From contig NZ_JAGPYQ010000001.1 of assembly GCF_018070025.1 (NCBI RefSeq), forward strand, positions 3,968,001-4,032,000: a DNA stretch of 64,000 nucleotides, in the 5' to 3' direction. A program made the translations under genes and the position numbers. Positions 17,159 to 26,002 of the stretch are shown piece by piece. This DNA is from Streptomyces liliiviolaceus (GTDB lineage: Bacteria; Actinomycetota; Actinomycetes; Streptomycetales; Streptomycetaceae). The notes under the pieces were generated by a model, which had not been told where the DNA came from, made no database searches, and saw only the letters and a program-made list of their open reading frames with translations. Position 1 is the stretch's first letter. Each line of letters opens with the position of its first letter.

Positions 17159-17964
17159 GCACCGAGAAGCACGTGAGCCCCGAGGACAGTGCTCCCGAGA
17201 TCCAGGTCCGCGGGCTGCACAAGTCGTTCGGCGACAACGAGGTGCTGCGGGGGATCGATCTGGAGGTCGGCTCCGGCGAGGTCGTGTGCGTCATCGGCCC
17301 CTCCGGCTCCGGCAAGTCGACCCTGCTCCGCTGTGTGAACCTCCTCGAAGAGCCCACGAAGGGGCAGGTCTTCGTCGGCGGCACGGAGGTGACCGACCCG
17401 GACGTCGACATCGATGCCGTACGCCGTCGGATCGGCATGGTCTTCCAGCAGTTCAACCTCTTCCCGCACCTGACGGTGACCGACAACCTGACGCTGCCGC
17501 AGCGGCGGGTGCTGGGCCGTGACAAGGCTCAGGCGGCGGAGGTCGCCGCCGAGAACCTGCGGCGGGTCGGGCTCTCCGAGAAGGCGACGGCCTACCCCGG
17601 CTCCCTCTCCGGCGGGCAGCAGCAGCGGGTCGCGATCGCCCGCGCGCTCGCCATGGGTCCGCAGGTGATGCTCTTCGACGAGCCGACCTCGGCGCTCGAC
17701 CCTGAGCTCGTCGGGGACGTGCTCGCGGTGATGCGGATGCTCGCGGACGAGGGCATGACGATGATGGTCGTCACGCACGAGATGTCCTTCGCGCGCGAGG
17801 TCGCCGACCGGGTGGTGTTCATGGACGGCGGCGTCATCGTGGAGCAGGGGCCGCCGGCCCAGGTGATCGGCTCCCCGACGCACGAGCGGACCCGCCACTT
17901 CCTCTCCCGCCTCCTGGACCCGGCGATGGCGGAGGTGGAGGACGCACCACGGAAGTCGCCGTAG
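17155..17964 (+). CDS. Amino-acid ABC transporter ATP-binding protein (GlnQ type)
   Basis: 269-residue ATPase with Walker [10 protein letters not shown] (about residues 50-58), Q-loop [12 protein letters not shown], signature LSGGQQQR, Walker [15 protein letters not shown] and the H-loop THEM. GTG start overlaps the permease stop. It completes the three-gene importer operon. Downstream lies a repeat-filled gap. Confidence 0.95.
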   Translation: MSTEKHVSPEDSAPEIQVRGLHKSFGDNEVLRGIDLEVGSGEVVCVIGPSGSGKSTLLRCVNLLEEPTKGQVFVGGTEVTDPDVDIDAVRRRIGMVFQQFNLFPHLTVTDNLTLPQRRVLGRDKAQAAEVAAENLRRVGLSEKATAYPGSLSGGQQQRVAIARALAMGPQVMLFDEPTSALDPELVGDVLAVMRMLADEGMTMMVVTHEMSFAREVADRVVFMDGGVIVEQGPPAQVIGSPTHERTRHFLSRLLDPAMAEVEDAPRKSP

Positions 17965-18006
17965 GGGCGGGGGCCGCGTCGCCCTGCGGGTCGGTGGGGG
18001 TTGCCC

Positions 18007-18229
18007 GCGCAGTTCCCCGCGCCCCCTGGTGGGTGGGGCCTGAGGCCGGCTCGCACGCTGAGGCCCGTCGTGGCTGGCCGCGCAGTTCCCCGCGCCCCTG
18101 AACGTGCGGGTCCGGTGGGGGCCGTTCGCGCAGTTCCCCGCGCCCCTCGGGGAGGGGCTGCGCCCCGTCCCGCCCAGGGGCGCGGGGAACGGCGCAGTCT
18201 TTTGTCTTTAGGGGCGCGGGGAACTGCGC
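18007..18229. repeat. Five copies of dispersed 19-bp repeat
   Basis: Copies at 18007-18025, 18080-18098 and 18128-18146 (reverse) and 18177-18195 and 18211-18229 (forward) fill most of the 331-bp gap 17965-18295. A segment ending in GGGGAGGGGCTGCGCCCCG resembles the one at 14090-14110, so larger units were probably copied. No gene seen. Confidence 0.88.
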
Positions 18230-18295
18230 AATTCTTGAGGCCCGCCCCCACCCGCCCGCAGACGACGTACTCCGTCGAAGAACTAGGCTGCCGCC

Positions 18296-19396
18296 ATGAG
18301 CGATCAGCCGCCGGTACTGCACGTGACGGGCCGCGTACTCGTCGCCCCCGACGACGCCCGGGACGAACTCTGGGTCGTCGACGGCAAGGTCACCTACGAC
18401 CGCCCCCGCGGCGACGCCGCGAAAGACGTCCGCACGATCGACGGCTGGACCCTGCCAGGACTGGTCGACGCCCACTGCCACGTCGGCCTCGGCCCCCACG
18501 GCGCCGTCCCCGACGACGAGTCGGAGAAGCAGGCCCTGGCCGACCGGGAGGCCGGCACCCTCCTCCTCCGCGACGCCGGCTCACCCGCGGACACCCGCTG
18601 GGTCGACGACCGCCACGACCTCCCGAAGATCATCAGAGCGGGCCGCCACATCGCCCGTACCCGCCGCTACATCCGCGGCTTCGCGCACGAGATCGAACCG
18701 TCGGACCTCGTCGCGTACGTGGCCCGGGAGGCCCGACGCGGCGACGGCTGGGTGAAGCTGGTGGGCGACTGGATCGACCGCGGCACCGGCGACCTCGGCG
18801 CCTGCTGGCCCCGCGACGCGGTCGAGGCGGCGATCGCCGAGGCCCACCGCCTCGGCGCCCGCGTCACCGCGCACTGCTTCGCCGAGGACTCCCTGCGGGA
18901 CCTCGTCGAGGCGGGCATCGACTGCGTCGAACACGCCACCGGCCTGACCGAGGACACGATCCCGCTCTTCGCCGAACGCGGCGTCGCGATCGTCCCGACC
19001 CTCGTGAACATCGCCACGTTCCCGCACCTCGCGGACGGGGGCGAGGCCAAGTTCCCCCAGTGGTCCGCGCACATGCGGCGGCTGCACGAGCGCCGCTACG
19101 ACACCGTGCGCGCCGCCTACGACGCAGGCATCCCGGTGTTCGTCGGCACCGACGCGGGCGGCACGCTGCCGCACGGACTGGTGGCGGCGGAGGTCGCCGA
19201 ACTGGTGACGGCCGGCATCCCGCCCCTCGAAGCGCTTTCGGCCACCACGTGGGGCGCCCGCGCCTGGCTGGGGCGGCCCGGCCTGGAGGAAGGGGCTCCG
19301 GCCGACCTCGTCGTGTACGAACAGGATCCGCGGGCGGACGTACGGGTTCTGGCTGCGCCGCGGCGCGTGGTGCTGGACGGCCGGGTCGTCGGCTGA
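18296..19396 (+). CDS. Amidohydrolase family protein (imidazolonepropionase/prolidase-like)
   Basis: 366-residue TIM-barrel metal hydrolase. Metal-site motifs are DAHCHVGLG (about residues 60-68), the barrel lysine in WVKLVGDW, HCFAEDS, HATGL and GTDAGG. N- and C-terminal beta segments form the usual small composite domain. ATG start at 18296. Substrate unknown; cyclic amide, nitrile or dipeptide hydrolysis are all possible in this family. It stands alone after the repeat block. Confidence 0.88.
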   Translation: MSDQPPVLHVTGRVLVAPDDARDELWVVDGKVTYDRPRGDAAKDVRTIDGWTLPGLVDAHCHVGLGPHGAVPDDESEKQALADREAGTLLLRDAGSPADTRWVDDRHDLPKIIRAGRHIARTRRYIRGFAHEIEPSDLVAYVAREARRGDGWVKLVGDWIDRGTGDLGACWPRDAVEAAIAEAHRLGARVTAHCFAEDSLRDLVEAGIDCVEHATGLTEDTIPLFAERGVAIVPTLVNIATFPHLADGGEAKFPQWSAHMRRLHERRYDTVRAAYDAGIPVFVGTDAGGTLPHGLVAAEVAELVTAGIPPLEALSATTWGARAWLGRPGLEEGAPADLVVYEQDPRADVRVLAAPRRVVLDGRVVG

Positions 19397-19701
19397 CGGA
19401 GAGTGACCGCCGGGCCCTGCCTGTACAGCGCGCACTCCCTCCCGCGCTCCGGCGCTTTCCAGCCACTCCGGTGCGGTTCGGTGATCCGGGTGGCCTTGAG
19501 GAACGTACGTGCAGGGTGAATCGAAGAGGTGCGCGGAAAGTCCACGTATGAGTGAACTCCCTTCAGCTTGCTGACTGTTCACTCTCCGTGCGTAAGGATT
19601 CCCGTCATCGACGCCGCCGGACGCTGTTCGCATGTCCCTGCGAGCGGAGCGTCCCGCGGCGTCGCGTCTCCGGTTCTGTCTCCTGTGGGGGTCCCACCAC
19701 C
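19397..19701 (+). promoter_or_regulatory. 305-bp leader of LAETG protein gene with inverted repeat
   Basis: Gene-free. It holds the inverted repeat GAGTGAAC (19550-19557)-N19-GTTCACTC (19577-19584), a plausible operator or promoter-spanning dyad, followed by CGTAAGGATT. I find no convincing -35/-10 pair and no dispersed repeat here. Confidence 0.45.
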
Positions 19702-20583
19702 ATGCACAGCAACGCTTTCCGTATGCCCGCACGCAGGCTGGCCGCCACCGCGGCCGCCGTCTCCCTGGCCACGGGTCCCGCGGTCCTGGCCGGCGCGGGT
19801 CCGGCCCACGCGACCGACGGCCACGGCCGGGCCGGGGCCGTCGTGCTCCGCACCGGGCTCGACGTGTCCCTGCTCAACAAGACCGTGAACGTCCCGCTCG
19901 CGGTTTCGCTCAACGACGTACAGGCGCCGCGGAGCGCCGAGAAGACCACGCTCACGGCGAAGCTGGACGGGGTCGACGGCGGACAGCCGTTCACCGTGCT
20001 CGGCGCGGAGGTCGCCAGAGCGAGCGCGACCGTCTCGGCGGAGAAGGCCGAGGGGTCGGTGCACCTCGCCCACGCCAAGGTGCACATCCCGGGGCTGCCG
20101 CTGCTGTCCCTCATCGAGGTCGACGAGGTCACCGCGGAGGCGGTCTGCGCGGCGGGGGAGAAGCCGGTCGCCTCGGCGAATCCGCTGGGTGCGGTGACGG
20201 TGCTCGGCAAGAGGACCACGGTGACCGCCGGCGGGGTGACGGAGGTGAAGGTGCCGGGGGTCGGCGAGGTCCGCCTGGACCTGTCGTCGACCCGGACCAC
20301 GTCCCGTACGGCTGCGGCGACGGCGCTGCGGCTCAAGGTGTCGGTGAACCCGCTGAAGCTGAACGTGGCGGAGGTCGAAGGAACGGTCACTCTGGCGGAG
20401 GCGACCTGCGAGTCCCCTGCGGAGCCCGTGCCCGGGGTGACGCCGCAGGGAGCTCCCGGGGAGAAGCCCGACCTCGCCGAGACCGGGGGCGGTTCGGCGA
20501 CGCCGTATGTCGCGGCGGGCGCGATCGCGCTGCTCGCGGCGGGTGGCGCAGCGGTGACACTGACCCGCCGCCGCCGAGCCTGA
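19702..20583 (+). CDS. Secreted LAETG-anchored surface protein (SCO1860-like)
   Basis: 293-residue exported protein. A twin-basic N-terminus and hydrophobic core end at GPAHATDG (cleavage near residue 36). A beta-rich body with repeated TVSAEKAEGS / TVTAGGVTEV-type strands follows. The C-terminus has the sortase signal LAETG (258-262), a hydrophobic segment and TRRRRA, typical of class E sortase substrates in Streptomyces. ATG at 19702. Two cysteines near residues 153 and 234 may form a disulfide. Role at the cell surface is unknown. Confidence 0.88.
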   Translation: MHSNAFRMPARRLAATAAAVSLATGPAVLAGAGPAHATDGHGRAGAVVLRTGLDVSLLNKTVNVPLAVSLNDVQAPRSAEKTTLTAKLDGVDGGQPFTVLGAEVARASATVSAEKAEGSVHLAHAKVHIPGLPLLSLIEVDEVTAEAVCAAGEKPVASANPLGAVTVLGKRTTVTAGGVTEVKVPGVGEVRLDLSSTRTTSRTAAATALRLKVSVNPLKLNVAEVEGTVTLAEATCESPAEPVPGVTPQGAPGEKPDLAETGGGSATPYVAAGAIALLAAGGAAVTLTRRRRA

Positions 20584-20660
20584 CACCGGCTCCCGCATGG
20601 CCCGCGCCCCCCTGCGGGGCTTGGGCCGGCGGGCACGGTGCGGCCCGGTGGGGGTTGCCC

Positions 20661-20950
20661 GCGCAGTTCCCCGCGCCCCTGAAAGCGGGGCTGCGCCCCA
20701 GCTTTCATCCTCGGGGGCCCCGCGCCCTCAAGGGGCGCGAGGAACGGCGCGAGCAACCCCCACGGTCCCGCACGATGCCCACGGCCGGTCACCCCCACCC
20801 CCTAAGGGGCGCGGGGAACGGCGCGGCCAACCCCCACCGGGCCGCACGATGCCGACGGCCGGTCACCCCCACCCCCTAAGGGGCGCGGGGAACGGCGCGA
20901 GCAACCCCCACCGGCCCGCACCATGTCCACGGCCGGCCGGTCACCCCCAG
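20661..20950. repeat. Dispersed 19-bp repeats within a 74-bp tandem duplication
   Basis: 19-bp copies at 20661-20679 (reverse), 20732-20750 (variant), 20806-20824 and 20880-20898 (forward). From 20750 to 20950 the DNA is a tandem array of a 74-bp unit (20750-20824, 20825-20898, partial 20899-20950), each with a CGCACGATGCC-like segment and CCCCTAAGGGGCGCGGGG. It fills the 373-bp convergent gap between the LAETG gene and cobC. Confidence 0.88.
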
Positions 20951-20956
20951 CGCGGC

Positions 20957-22090
20957 TCAGCCAACACCCCCTGCCCCGCCGGTCAGGCTGAGCGCCTGGT
21001 CCAGGGCCTGGAGGAAGCGGTTGACCGTCGGACGGTCGCGGACAGCGAGCCGCAGCCACGTCCCGTCAAGACCAGGAAACGTGTCCCCCCGCCGCACAGC
21101 GAACCCCAGCCGCCGCAACCGCTCCCGCACAGCCCCCGCCCCCGGCAGGGAAACCAGCACGAACGGCCCCTCCGCGGGCTCCGCGACCCGCACCCCGTCG
21201 GACGCGAACTCCTTGAGCCCCGCCACGAGATGCGCCCGGTCCGTGGCCACCCGCAGTGCCGCCCCCGCCTGCTCGGCGAGCGCCTCCGGCGTCATACAGG
21301 CCTCGGCCGCGGCCAGAGCGGGCGTCGACACGGGCCAGAGCGGCTGCCCCCGTTCGAGTTCGCCGATCGTCTCGGGCGCCGCCAGCACGTACCCGATCCG
21401 CAACCCCGCCAGCCCCCACGTCTTGGTGAGACTGCGCAGCACCACGAGCCCCGGCACGTCCGTCCGCTCCGCGAGCGCCTCCCGTTCGTCCGGCACCGCG
21501 TCCATGAACGCCTCGTCGACCACCAACGTCCGCCCAGGACAGGCGAGTTCCGCGATCAGCCCGGCCGGATGGAGCACCGACGTGGGATTGGTCGGGTTGC
21601 CGATCACGACCAGGTCCGCGTCCTCGGGAACGGCCGCCGGGTCGAGCCGGAACCCCTCCTCGGGACGGAGCAGCACCCGGTCCACGGTGTGCCCCGCGTC
21701 CCGCAGCGCCGCCTCCGGCTCGGTGAACTGCGGGTGCACGACCACCGGGTGACGGACCTTCAGTGCGCGGGCGAGCAGCACGAAGGCCTCGGCTGCCCCG
21801 GCCGTGAGCAGCACCCGCTCCACGGGCAGCCCGTGCCGCGCCGCCACCGCGGCCCGCGCGGCCCGTCCGTCCGGGTAGGCGGCCAGCCCGCCCAGCGACT
21901 CGGCGATACGGCCGCGCAGCCAGTCCGGGGGAGTACCGGCACGGACGTTCACGGCGAGGTCGACGAGCGCCGAGCCGTCGTCGCGCACCTCGGCGTCACC
22001 GTGATGCCGCAGATCGTGCCCGTCCCCCTGGCCCGGCCCGCCGGCGCCCCAGAACGAGGAACCACCTCTGCCGTCGCTGTCAGTACGCAT
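20957..22090 (-). CDS. cobC: Threonine-phosphate decarboxylase / histidinol-phosphate aminotransferase-like (CobC)
   Basis: 377-residue class I/II PLP enzyme of the CobC/CobD-Salmonella group, which forms (R)-1-amino-2-propanol phosphate for the nucleotide loop of cobalamin. PLP lysine is Lys223 in SLTKTWGLAGLRIGY; the VVDEAFMDAVP block holds the ring-contact aspartate. The N-terminal 40 residues are Gly/Asp-rich. Its start overlaps the end of the sirohydrochlorin chelatase gene by 11 nt, so the two are translationally coupled. Confidence 0.85.
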   Translation of the reverse strand: MRTDSDGRGGSSFWGAGGPGQGDGHDLRHHGDAEVRDDGSALVDLAVNVRAGTPPDWLRGRIAESLGGLAAYPDGRAARAAVAARHGLPVERVLLTAGAAEAFVLLARALKVRHPVVVHPQFTEPEAALRDAGHTVDRVLLRPEEGFRLDPAAVPEDADLVVIGNPTNPTSVLHPAGLIAELACPGRTLVVDEAFMDAVPDEREALAERTDVPGLVVLRSLTKTWGLAGLRIGYVLAAPETIGELERGQPLWPVSTPALAAAEACMTPEALAEQAGAALRVATDRAHLVAGLKEFASDGVRVAEPAEGPFVLVSLPGAGAVRERLRRLGFAVRRGDTFPGLDGTWLRLAVRDRPTVNRFLQALDQALSLTGGAGGVG

Positions 22091-22928
22091 GAGAGGAAGC
22101 GCGGTCGTCGATGTGGAGGCCGCCGTCGTCGTGGCCGTGGCCGTCGACGCACGGCCGTGTCTCCCGGTAGCGCTCCATCACCAGGTCGAGCAGTTCCGGC
22201 TCCGGCCCGATGACGTCGGCGGGGACGACGTCGACCTCGGGATGAGCCGTCGCCCATCCTTCGCTCTGGTGCCGGATCCGTTCCGGGAGCGTGCCGGTGA
22301 ACAGGAAGTAGGGGAGCACGACGATCCGCCGCGCGCCGAGCCGCACACACCGGTCCAGGCCCGACGGCACGTCCGGCGCGGCCAGCGACACGAACGCCGT
22401 CTCCACGCCCGCGTAACCGCTGCCCTCCCACAGCAGCCGCGCCGCCTTGTGCACCTCCGCGTTGGCCTCCGGGTCGGTCGAGCCGCGGCCGACGAGCAGC
22501 ACGGTCACCTCGGCCCGGTCCCGGGGCGTGCGCACCGACCCGCCCAGCGCGTCGTCGAGCCGCCGCTCCAGCACGGCGAGCAGCGCGGGGTGCGGGCCCA
22601 GCGGACGCCCGTACGCGTACGAGGTCCCCGGATACCGTGCCTGCTCACGGGCGAGCGCGGCCGGGAGATCACCCTCGGCGGGGCCGGCGGGCACGAGCGT
22701 CAGCGGGACCGCGGCGAACCGGCGCACCCCCTGGGCGGCCAGCTCGGCCACCGCGTCGCCGAGCGGCGGCGGGGAGAGCCCGATGAAACCGCCCGCCACG
22801 GGCAGGCCGGGGTTGCGTCGGCCCAGCTCCCGTACGAAGTCGCGGAACGCCTCGGCTCCGGCGTCGTCCAAGGTGCCATGGCCGGCGAGGAGCAGGGCTG
22901 GAGCGGGGGCGGGGGCGGGGGTGGTCAC
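22080..22928 (-). CDS. cbiX: Sirohydrochlorin cobaltochelatase-like protein (CbiX family)
   Basis: 282-residue two-domain CbiX/SirB-type chelatase. The catalytic histidine is in LLLAGHGTLDD (His17) and the second-domain counterpart region is VLLVGRGSTDPEAN. The C-terminus has the metal-binding-looking GHGHDDGGLHIDD stretch. It would insert cobalt or iron into sirohydrochlorin. GTG start with AGGAG upstream. Pairing with cobC supports a cobalamin role, although an anaerobic-type chelatase together with CobO/CobB/chelatase I-D genes leaves the route unclear. Confidence 0.85.
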   Translation of the reverse strand: MTTPAPAPAPALLLAGHGTLDDAGAEAFRDFVRELGRRNPGLPVAGGFIGLSPPPLGDAVAELAAQGVRRFAAVPLTLVPAGPAEGDLPAALAREQARYPGTSYAYGRPLGPHPALLAVLERRLDDALGGSVRTPRDRAEVTVLLVGRGSTDPEANAEVHKAARLLWEGSGYAGVETAFVSLAAPDVPSGLDRCVRLGARRIVVLPYFLFTGTLPERIRHQSEGWATAHPEVDVVPADVIGPEPELLDLVMERYRETRPCVDGHGHDDGGLHIDDRASSHAY

Positions 22929-23147
22929 GAGGTCTCCTGGCGATACGGAACGGGGTGGGGGGACAGGGAGGGCCTACAGGGCGGGAGCCGACCGAGGGCA
23001 GGACAGGACACGGCGAGTGCCTGACGTGCCCAGGGCGCCCGACGGGCCTGACTGGTCCGGTGGCTCACTCGGGCTCCTCCCGCCGACGGTGGCCGCGCTG
23101 CGCCACCCTACGACCGCGGGCCTCACAGGTCGCCGCCGCGCCCCCAC
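22929..23147. other. Non-coding gap between cbiX and cobE-like gene
   Basis: 219 bp, GC-rich, without a supported gene. I looked for a second cobalamin riboswitch on the minus strand and do not see the conserved GCCACTG or AGCCAGG boxes in the right order. Only the cbiX ribosome-binding site (AGGAG) is clear. Confidence 0.5.
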
Positions 23148-23687
23148 TCATCTCCGGCACCCCGGCCGCTCGGTCCCGGCTCCGGCGTCCGCACCGGCCC
23201 CGGGCCCGACCGCCGGGAGCCGCCCGTCCCCGGTCCGGCGTACGACCGCGCAGGTCGCCCTCGCCGGTCGCGCGGACGACGTGCGCTTGGGGACGAGGAG
23301 GTCGCCGCCACCGGCGAGGGCGGCGGCCTCGGCGACCGAGGGCGTACCGACGGCGGCGAGCGGCGCGGCCGAGGGGTTCGGCACGTCGACCCGCGCCAGT
23401 TCCCCGGCCCTGTACGTCACCACGGGCACCCCGAGCCGCTCGGCCGCGCCGAGAATCCCGGGCTCGTCGGCCTTCGTGTCGACGGTGGCGAGTTCGACGA
23501 CGGACCGCGCGGACAGCCCGGCGTCCCGCAGGGCGTCCTCGACGAGCCCGAGCATCTCGTCGACGGTCACGCCCCTGGAGGCGCCCACGCCGACGACGAG
23601 CGACGGCGGTCCGTCCGGAAGCCGCGCAAGCCGGTCGGCATCCGGAGTGCGGCGAACGTGCGTGAAGGCGGGTTGATCGGATAGCAA
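23148..23687 (-). CDS. Cobalamin biosynthesis CobE/CbiG C-terminal domain protein
   Basis: About 179 residues. The recognisable block starts LVVGVGASRGVTVDEMLGLV and continues with ATVDTKADEPGILGAAERLG and TPSVAEAAAL, as in the CbiG C-terminal/CobE domain, which acts in ring contraction and acetaldehyde release during corrin synthesis. No ATG or GTG precedes the domain; a TTG at 23685-23687 is the only reasonable start, 6 nt from the divergent ZIP gene, so it may be leaderless. It stands without the methyltransferases it normally accompanies, and the C-terminus is low complexity. Confidence 0.65.
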   Translation of the reverse strand: MLSDQPAFTHVRRTPDADRLARLPDGPPSLVVGVGASRGVTVDEMLGLVEDALRDAGLSARSVVELATVDTKADEPGILGAAERLGVPVVTYRAGELARVDVPNPSAAPLAAVGTPSVAEAAALAGGGDLLVPKRTSSARPARATCAVVRRTGDGRLPAVGPGAGADAGAGTERPGCRR

Positions 23688-23693
23688 GGGCGT

Positions 23694-24422
23694 ATGGCGG
23701 TGTTCGTCGCGCTCGGCGCGTTCCTCATGACGCTGGCCGGCGGCTGGACGGCGCAACGCGTCACCGACCGCCGCCACCTCGTACTCGGCCTGGCCGGCGG
23801 CCTGATGCTGGGGGTCGTCGGCCTCGATCTGCTGCCGGAGGCACTCGACGCGGCGGGCGAGGAGATCTTCGGTGTCCCGGCCGCGCTGCTGCTGTTCGTG
23901 GCCGGTTTCCTCGGGGCCCACATGGTGGAACGGCTCCTTGCCGTGCGCCAGGCCTCGCACGGGGGCGGCGAACACGACGGGCGGACGCCCCAGGTGGGCC
24001 TGACCGCCGCCGCCGCGATGGTCGGCCACAGCGCCATGGACGGCGTGGCGATCGGCGCGGCCTTCCAGGTGGGCGGGGGGATGGGAGCGGCCGTGGCGGT
24101 CGCGGTGATCGCCCATGACTTCGCGGACGGCTTCAACACGTACACGATCACGACCCTGTACGGGAACGCCCGGCGCAAGGCGGTCGCGATGCTCGTCGCG
24201 GACGCCGCGGCCCCGGTGCTCGGCGCGGCCTCGACGATGCTGTTCACCATTCCGGGGCATCTGCTCGGCGGATACCTCGGCTTCTTCGGTGGCGCGCTCC
24301 TCTACCTCGCCGCCGCCGAGATCCTCCCCGAGGCCCACCACGAACACCCCGCCCGCTCCACGCTGCTGTGCACGCTCGCCGGAGTGGCCTTCATCTGGCT
24401 GGTCGTCGGCATCGCGGAGTGA
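23694..24422 (+). CDS. ZIP family divalent metal transporter
   Basis: 242-residue membrane protein with about seven hydrophobic segments and the two ZIP signature helices, GHSAMDGVAIGAAF and AHDFADGFNTYTI, plus a His-containing loop GGGEHDGR. It would move zinc, iron or another divalent ion. It is inserted on the opposite strand in the middle of the cobalamin cluster, divergent from the CobE-like gene. Cobalt supply for B12 is an attractive but unproven role. No ribosome-binding site, so probably leaderless. Confidence 0.85.
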   Translation: MAVFVALGAFLMTLAGGWTAQRVTDRRHLVLGLAGGLMLGVVGLDLLPEALDAAGEEIFGVPAALLLFVAGFLGAHMVERLLAVRQASHGGGEHDGRTPQVGLTAAAAMVGHSAMDGVAIGAAFQVGGGMGAAVAVAVIAHDFADGFNTYTITTLYGNARRKAVAMLVADAAAPVLGAASTMLFTIPGHLLGGYLGFFGGALLYLAAAEILPEAHHEHPARSTLLCTLAGVAFIWLVVGIAE

Positions 24423-24478
24423 GCCACGGGGGACGGCGGAGACCGCGGAGGCCGCCCCCCGAGCACCGGGAGCCGATC

Positions 24479-26002
24479 TCATGACCAGGCACTCCCGGCA
24501 CTCCCAGGACCCCCGGCACTCCCGGAACCCCCGGCACATCTCTCCACGAAGCGACGGGCGACCCCGGGGGCGGACGCCCAGTGCGTGTGCAGATAGCTCG
24601 CGTGCACACCCTGCTGTACGAAGCCCTCCAGCCGCCGTACCGGAGTGCGCATCCCCCAGGCGGCGGCAGCTCCCGCCCCCGGCTCGACGACGGTCCGGTG
24701 GAACTCGTGCCCCCGCATCCGCGTCCCCGCCTCGGCCAGCGAACTGTCGGACACCGCGACGGCATCGCGGTACCCGAGCGTCAGCCGCGCGTCCATCCGG
24801 GCCTCGGCGTCGATGACACCGCACATCGGCAGCCCGTCGAGTTCACGGGAGAGATAGAGCAGCCCCGCGCACTCGGCCGCGATCGGCGCCCCGCTCTCGG
24901 CGAGCGCGGCCACGGCCTTGCGCAGCGGCTCGTTGGCGGACAGTTCAGGCCCGAACACCTCGGGAAACCCGCCCCCGAGGACCAGCCCACGGGTCCCGTC
25001 CGGCAGTTGCTCGTCCCGCAGCGGATCGAAGGTGACGACCTCGGCCCCGGCGGCGGCCAGCAGCTCGGCCTGCTCGGCATAGGAAAAGGTGAAGGCAGAC
25101 CCCCCGGCAACGGCGACGACCGGGGCACCTTTCAGCCCGTCCGGCGTTTGAGGATGAGCGCGAAGCGCGATCCGGGGGGCGAGGGGGCGCAGCCCCCCTG
25201 CGGGAACGGGAACGGGAAGGGGCGGCGGGGGCGAGAAACCCAGCACCTCACCCGCGTCCCAAGCCCCACCCCCCAATTCCCCGGCACTGCGCGCCAGCGC
25301 GAACAACGCCTCCAGATCACACCCGGCCCGCACCCGCGCCCCCATCGCCGCGACAGCGGCAACGGCCTCGGCCCGCCGCTCGGCCACGGGCACCAGCCCC
25401 AGATGCCGGGACGGCGTCCCCACCTCCTCGGCCCGCCGCAGAGCGCCCAGCACCGGCACCCCGGACTGGTCCATCGCCTCCCGCAGCAACGCCTCGTGCC
25501 GGTCGGAGGCGACCTTGTTGAGGATCACCCCGCCGATCCGCACCCCGGCGTCCCAGGAGGCGAACCCGTGCACGAGCGCGGCCACCGACCGGGACTGCGA
25601 GGACGCGTCCACGACCAGCACCACGGGCGCCCGCAGCAACTTCGCCACATGGGCGGTGGAGGCCAACTCCCCTTCCCCGGAAGCCCCGTCGAACAGCCCC
25701 ATCACGCCTTCGACCACGGCGAGATCGCATCCGCGCGCCCCATGGGCGAACAGCGGCGCGATCAGCTCGGGGCCGCACATGTAGGAGTCGAGATTGCGTC
25801 CCACGCGCCCGCTGGCGAGCGAGTGGTACCCGGGATCGATGTAGTCCGGCCCGACCTTGTGCGGGGACACGGCGAGCCCCCGCGAGGCGAACGCGGCCAT
25901 CAGCCCCGTGGCCACGGTGGTCTTGCCGCTCCCGGAGGCGGGCGCGGCGACGACCAGCCGAGGGACGGACCCGGCCCCTTCCGAGGCAGAACCGAGGGAC
26001 AT
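24479..26002 (-). CDS. cobB: Hydrogenobyrinic acid / cobyrinate a,c-diamide synthase
   Basis: 507-residue glutamine-dependent amidase of the corrin ring. N-terminal ATP-grasp-like P-loop domain with APASGSGKTT and HKVGPDYIDPGYH; C-terminal type-1 glutamine amidotransferase with the nucleophile in AAECAGLLYL and YLHTHWAS. ATG at 26000-26002 overlaps the cobO stop (TGATG); an in-frame GTG 6 nt upstream is also possible. The inter-domain linker (about residues 268-292) is encoded by what looks like an intergenic repeat. The C-terminus is Gly/Ser-rich. Confidence 0.93.
   Translation of the reverse strand: MSLGSASEGAGSVPRLVVAAPASGSGKTTVATGLMAAFASRGLAVSPHKVGPDYIDPGYHSLASGRVGRNLDSYMCGPELIAPLFAHGARGCDLAVVEGVMGLFDGASGEGELASTAHVAKLLRAPVVLVVDASSQSRSVAALVHGFASWDAGVRIGGVILNKVASDRHEALLREAMDQSGVPVLGALRRAEEVGTPSRHLGLVPVAERRAEAVAAVAAMGARVRAGCDLEALFALARSAGELGGGAWDAGEVLGFSPPPPLPVPVPAGGLRPLAPRIALRAHPQTPDGLKGAPVVAVAGGSAFTFSYAEQAELLAAAGAEVVTFDPLRDEQLPDGTRGLVLGGGFPEVFGPELSANEPLRKAVAALAESGAPIAAECAGLLYLSRELDGLPMCGVIDAEARMDARLTLGYRDAVAVSDSSLAEAGTRMRGHEFHRTVVEPGAGAAAAWGMRTPVRRLEGFVQQGVHASYLHTHWASAPGVARRFVERCAGGSGSAGGPGSAGSAWS
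25127..25200. repeat. Intergenic-type Streptomyces repeat embedded in cobB linker
   Basis: The stretch reads CAGCCCGTCCGGCGTTTGAG, then GATGAGCGCGAAGCGCGATC, then GGGGGCGAGGGGGCGCAGCC. I know close relatives of this sequence as dispersed intergenic elements in Streptomyces genomes. Here it is read in frame through the CobB linker without a stop. Confidence 0.7.

Noticed and set aside
22929..23147. Second cobalamin riboswitch before cbiX
   Set aside because: Conserved boxes are missing; CAGGAG there is just the ribosome-binding site.
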